From Mikrocytos mackini (taxonomy: Eukaryota; Endomyxa; Ascetosporea; Mikrocytida; Mikrocytiidae), in contig JASNJN010000004.1 in NCBI GenBank assembly GCA_030180075.1, positions 1 through 64,000 on the forward strand: a DNA stretch of 64,000 bases. Direction: 5' to 3'. Made by a program: the position numbers and the translations under genes. Below the pieces are notes generated by a model, which made no database searches, was not told the DNA's origin, and worked only from the letters and a program-made list of their open reading frames with translations. Shown piece after piece: positions 61,025 to 64,000 of the stretch; the first letter of the stretch is position 1, and every line of letters starts with the position of its first letter.

Positions 61025-61375
61025 AATTTTAAATTTTGTAAATGAAAAATTCTGATTTTAACCTGAGAATGTTGTTTGGTCATGTTGTTCAAACATGTAT
61101 TCGATAAGAAATCTATTGTTGAATATTTACAAAGCTTAGATTTTGTAGAAAGACAAGCAAAAATGTGGGAATTGTTTATCATTGGTTCCCTTGTCTATTT
61201 ACACGGAAGTTTAAATTATAGCTTGCTGGTAATTGTTCCCTTGAAGTTATTAGAACCAAACAAAATTTTGTCGACTTTTGGAAAAAGTCGATTTTCCGAC
61301 AATACCGGATCACATTCGACTGCTAGAAAAAAATGCGACTTATTGCAGCAATCTATAAATATACTTCATACATGA
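61025..61375 (+). pseudogene. Decayed small gene with start element
   Basis: AAATTTTAAATTTTG at 61025-61039 is followed two bases later by an ATG (61042) whose frame closes after 21 codons (MKNSDFNLRMLFGHVVQTCI). An overlapping frame from 61082 continues for 97 codons (FDKKSIVEYLQSLDFVERQA). Together they look like one gene with a frameshift near 61080-61107. The early part faintly recalls the N-terminus of Merlin-type transposases, but this is weak. Confidence 0.3.
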
Positions 61376-61474
61376 ATTTGTTTGATCTCTAAATTTTGTT
61401 TAAATGTCGAATAATTTGGTTGGTTTTTCAAAAGTTGCATTTTTTTCAAAATTTTCGTTGTAGGTTAATGTGCG

Positions 61475-61509
61475 GGGTATTACGTGGGGCTCTGCCCCAC
61501 GTAATACCC
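61475..61509. other. Perfect 16-base-pair hairpin
   Basis: GGGTATTACGTGGGGC pairs with GCCCCACGTAATACCC around a three-base loop (TCT). It is much more GC-rich than its surroundings. It could be the terminal hairpin of a mobile element or a transcription stop; no element border is recognised. Confidence 0.5.
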
Positions 61510-62110
61510 TTTATATTAATGTACGTTTAGTGTATAGTACTTATATAGTGTATTTATATACATGGTTACTTACTGTACTCGAGCCAATTTTTGCAGATAG
61601 ATTACAGAATGATGAATTGTTGGAATATCAACATTTTACTTCTGGTTATGCGCAGATTTTGGAATTTTGAATACAAATAATGAACCAAATATGATTTATA
61701 AATACACAATTTTTAAATATATTATGACACGTTAACCATAGGATTATGTTATTATGTAAATCAACTCAGTTTTTGTTTTTGATGTTGTTATTAATATTTA
61801 CTTATACCATCCCATAATGGGTGTTGAACGTAGCAATAAACCAGCTTTATCAGTTAAACCTGTACATATCCAATGGGAAAAGGTTCTAACTGACTAAGAC
61901 CGGTTGGAGTCATTATTACCAGGATGGTTATCAAATTTTGGCCTTTTCCTAGGACCTCTTTCAGTGTAATTAGAATTTAGTGGGTCACCTGATATGTCCA
62001 TTACAGTGGAGTCTTCGTTGGGGTTTTTCATGTATTTTTTAAAGGCTTTTTTCATGTATTTTTTAACGACTTTTTAAATACTTTTTTTGTTTTTTTCTTC
62101 CCTTTCTCCT
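61510..62110. other. Gene-free stretch
   Basis: AT-rich; a short tandem duplication (TTTTTCATGTATTTTTTAA, twice) is at about 62029-62070. No gene is recognised. Confidence 0.4.
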
Positions 62111-63426
62111 TGATTGAAATTCAAATTTCCCGTAATTTCGACAGATTTCCCGTAATTTTATCAATTTTCCCACGATATTTCAAATTTCCCAAAATCTTCA
62201 GATTTCCCACGTTTTTAATTTAGCTGGAATTAAATCTGTTAAAAATTATCCTTTTGCCAAAAAAGTTTTGCATCGCAGCAAACTTTAAATTTGAATTAAA
62301 AAACCAGCCGATTTTTATGGAATTGTAAATTTCTGAGCAAAATAAAAAATTTAACATTTTTCAAAAATTGATTTTTTATAGTGATATAAAATTCCTAATA
62401 AAAAATCTCTGAAAATCAAATTTTTTTTGTGATGAAAACACGTTTTCATGATCTAGTAAAAATTTTTGGGAAAAATTATTTTTATTTTTCAAGGGGTGGA
62501 TCAGGTGATTTTCATAAAAAGTCGAGCCATAATAACACAATTTTTTACCGGAAAATTTTTTTGAAATTATTTTAGTAAACGTATTTTCGAGAGATCTACA
62601 AATAGATACCTATAAAAATTTCATGGATTTTCCAGTCGACTTAATATAAAAATTCAAAATTTGAGTTAAAATTCACTTTTTTTGGGAGATCGATATACCG
62701 AATATTTTTTCAAAAATTTTCCTCAAAATTGTTTATCATTAAGATTTCGCCCGTTAAAAGCCGTATACAAATTTTCAGAAAAAAATTTGCATTTAAATAA
62801 TAAAACAATTTTGAGGAAAATTTTTGAAAAAATATTCGGTATATCGATCTCCCAAAAAAAGTGAATTTTAACCCAAATTTTGAATTTTTATATTAAGTCG
62901 ACTGGAAAATCCATGAAATTTTTATAGGTATCTATTTGTAGATCTCTCGAAAATACGTTTACTAAAATAATTTCAAAAAAAATTTCCGGTAAAAAATTGT
63001 GTTATTATGGCTCGACTTTTTATGAAAATCACCTGATCCACCCCTTGAAAAATAAAAATAATTTTCCCCAAAAATTTTTACTAGATCATGAAAACGTGTT
63101 TTCATCACAAAAAAAATTTGATTTTCAGAGATTTTTTATTAGGAATTTTATATCACTATAAAAAATCAATTTTTGAAAAATGTTAAATTTTTTATTTTGC
63201 TCAGAAATTTACAATTCCACAAAAATCGGCTAGTTTTTTAATTCAAATTTAAAGTTTGCTGCGATGCAAAAATTTTTTGGCAAAAGGATAATTTTTAACA
63301 GATTTAATTCCAGCTAAATTAAAAACGTGGGAAATCTGAAGATTTTGGGAAATTTGAAATATCGTGGGAAAATTGATAAAATTACGGGAAATCTGTCGAA
63401 ATTACGGGAAATTTGAATTTCAATCA
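62111..63426. mobile_element. Foldback element with 624-base arms
   Basis: Arms 62111-62734 and 62803-63426 are inverted repeats of exactly equal length with only a handful of mismatches, around a 68-base loop. The outer 100 bases contain four to five short units with TTTCCCGTAATTT or TTTCCC. There is no coding frame. It has cut off the 3' side of the reading frame that starts at 63757. Confidence 0.85.
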
Positions 63427-63757
63427 TTGTTCGAGCACGACGTAGTCCGTGGGACTTAGACCTTCTTGGCACATAAGATTTATGTTTGAGGATGTAATTT
63501 AACTTTTCACAGTTATAAGAAGTTGTATGTTTTCCGCACGCCCCTTTTTGATTAAGGCTCGAGACCTCCGCGTTATTAGCGTTATCGGGGCGGCTATCAT
63601 GTTTGTCCCCTGGAGTGATCTGCTCCTCACAGGAGCTCTCGCTTGCAGGACATGGTGATGAGACAGGGTTCTCAGAGATTTGGGCCGGTTTAGGCCTTTC
63701 ATTTAGCATCGACCTTAACCCCTTTACGGTGGGGTTGTCTGGTTTACTAATTTGCAT
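63427..63757 (-). CDS. N-terminal fragment of an unknown, probably mobile, gene
   Basis: The ATG at 63757 (MQISKPDNPTVKGLRSMLNE) follows an AAATTTT element at about 63774-63790. About 110 codons of Ser/Pro/Lys-rich sequence run to the foldback at 63426. The DNA is more GC-rich than host genes here, which resembles the gypsy and LINE coding sequence in this window; a LINE N-terminus is possible but no motif proves it. The frame enters the foldback and ends there. Confidence 0.4.
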
Positions 63758-64000
63758 GACCTCGCGGATTTGTAAAATTTTTTTTTTAATTATATTTATT
63801 ATTTATAAAATAAAATTAAAAATCTTGTGTTTGCTTATACTTTTCACAAATACTTCCACATCGATTTCATGCGTACTGGAAATGTTACTTATATAAACAA
63901 CACAAGCTATTTTGAAACACAAAGATATCTTTGCATTCAAAAATGTCGCAATAAATTTTATTGCTATTTATATAAATTAATTAAATTGTTCACTCATAAT
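63758..64000. other. Gene-free AT-rich window edge
   Basis: Only the start element for the 63757 frame is recognised. Confidence 0.4.

Noticed and set aside
62682-62864. Short reading frame inside the foldback
   Set aside because: It spans the loop and low-complexity arm sequence, with no start element and no domain.

Overview
The window looks like a microsporidian-type genome with a heavy load of transposons. Every recognisable host gene is a single uninterrupted frame with no intron seen, several proteins are shorter than their yeast counterparts (Bms1 690 aa, eL42 97 aa), the sequence is strongly AT-rich, and most genes carry a near-palindromic AAATTTTAAAATTT-like element within a few tens of bases of the start codon. 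A fungal-clade, intron-poor intracellular parasite is the best reading; genus and species cannot be told from the sequence.

Layout. 0-6.3 kb: fragments of a Gag-like gene and a MITE, then a 3.9 kb MULE transposon that has split a host secreted-protein gene into 5749-6330 and 1585-1814. 6.5-7.9 kb: two divergent host genes, HUS1-like and ribosomal eL42. 8.3-10.1 kb: a MITE and the 3' end of an R2/CRE-type LINE. 10.1-19.7 kb: no intact gene; MITEs, Merlin remains, decayed coding stretches and a broken Ty3/gypsy fossil. 19.8-24.9 kb: host island with tRNA-Ala(AGC), BMS1, two small acidic unknowns, a TBP-like gene and an EB1/Bim1 gene. 25-45.8 kb: a second transposon field (three Tc1/mariner DD34E elements, MULE, pogo/Tigger, hAT remains and hAT MITE, gypsy gag-protease joined to a LINE endonuclease). 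46.2-56.3 kb: host island with ARF, a long Rab, NSF/Sec18 and a DENN protein in tandem on the plus strand, converging on UBA1. 56.8-64 kb: gypsy integrase fragment, a composite Tc1 unit with nested palindromes, small ORF remnants, and a 1.3 kb foldback with two 624-base arms.

How the genes relate. ARF, Rab, NSF and DENN all act in vesicle budding, tethering and fusion and sit side by side. BMS1 and eL42 serve the ribosome, TBP transcription initiation, HUS1 the DNA-damage clamp, UBA1 ubiquitin activation and EB1 microtubule plus ends. Host islands are compact; the rest is a layered mobile-element graveyard. Runs of N often fall at switches between repeat families, so some chimeras may come from the assembly.
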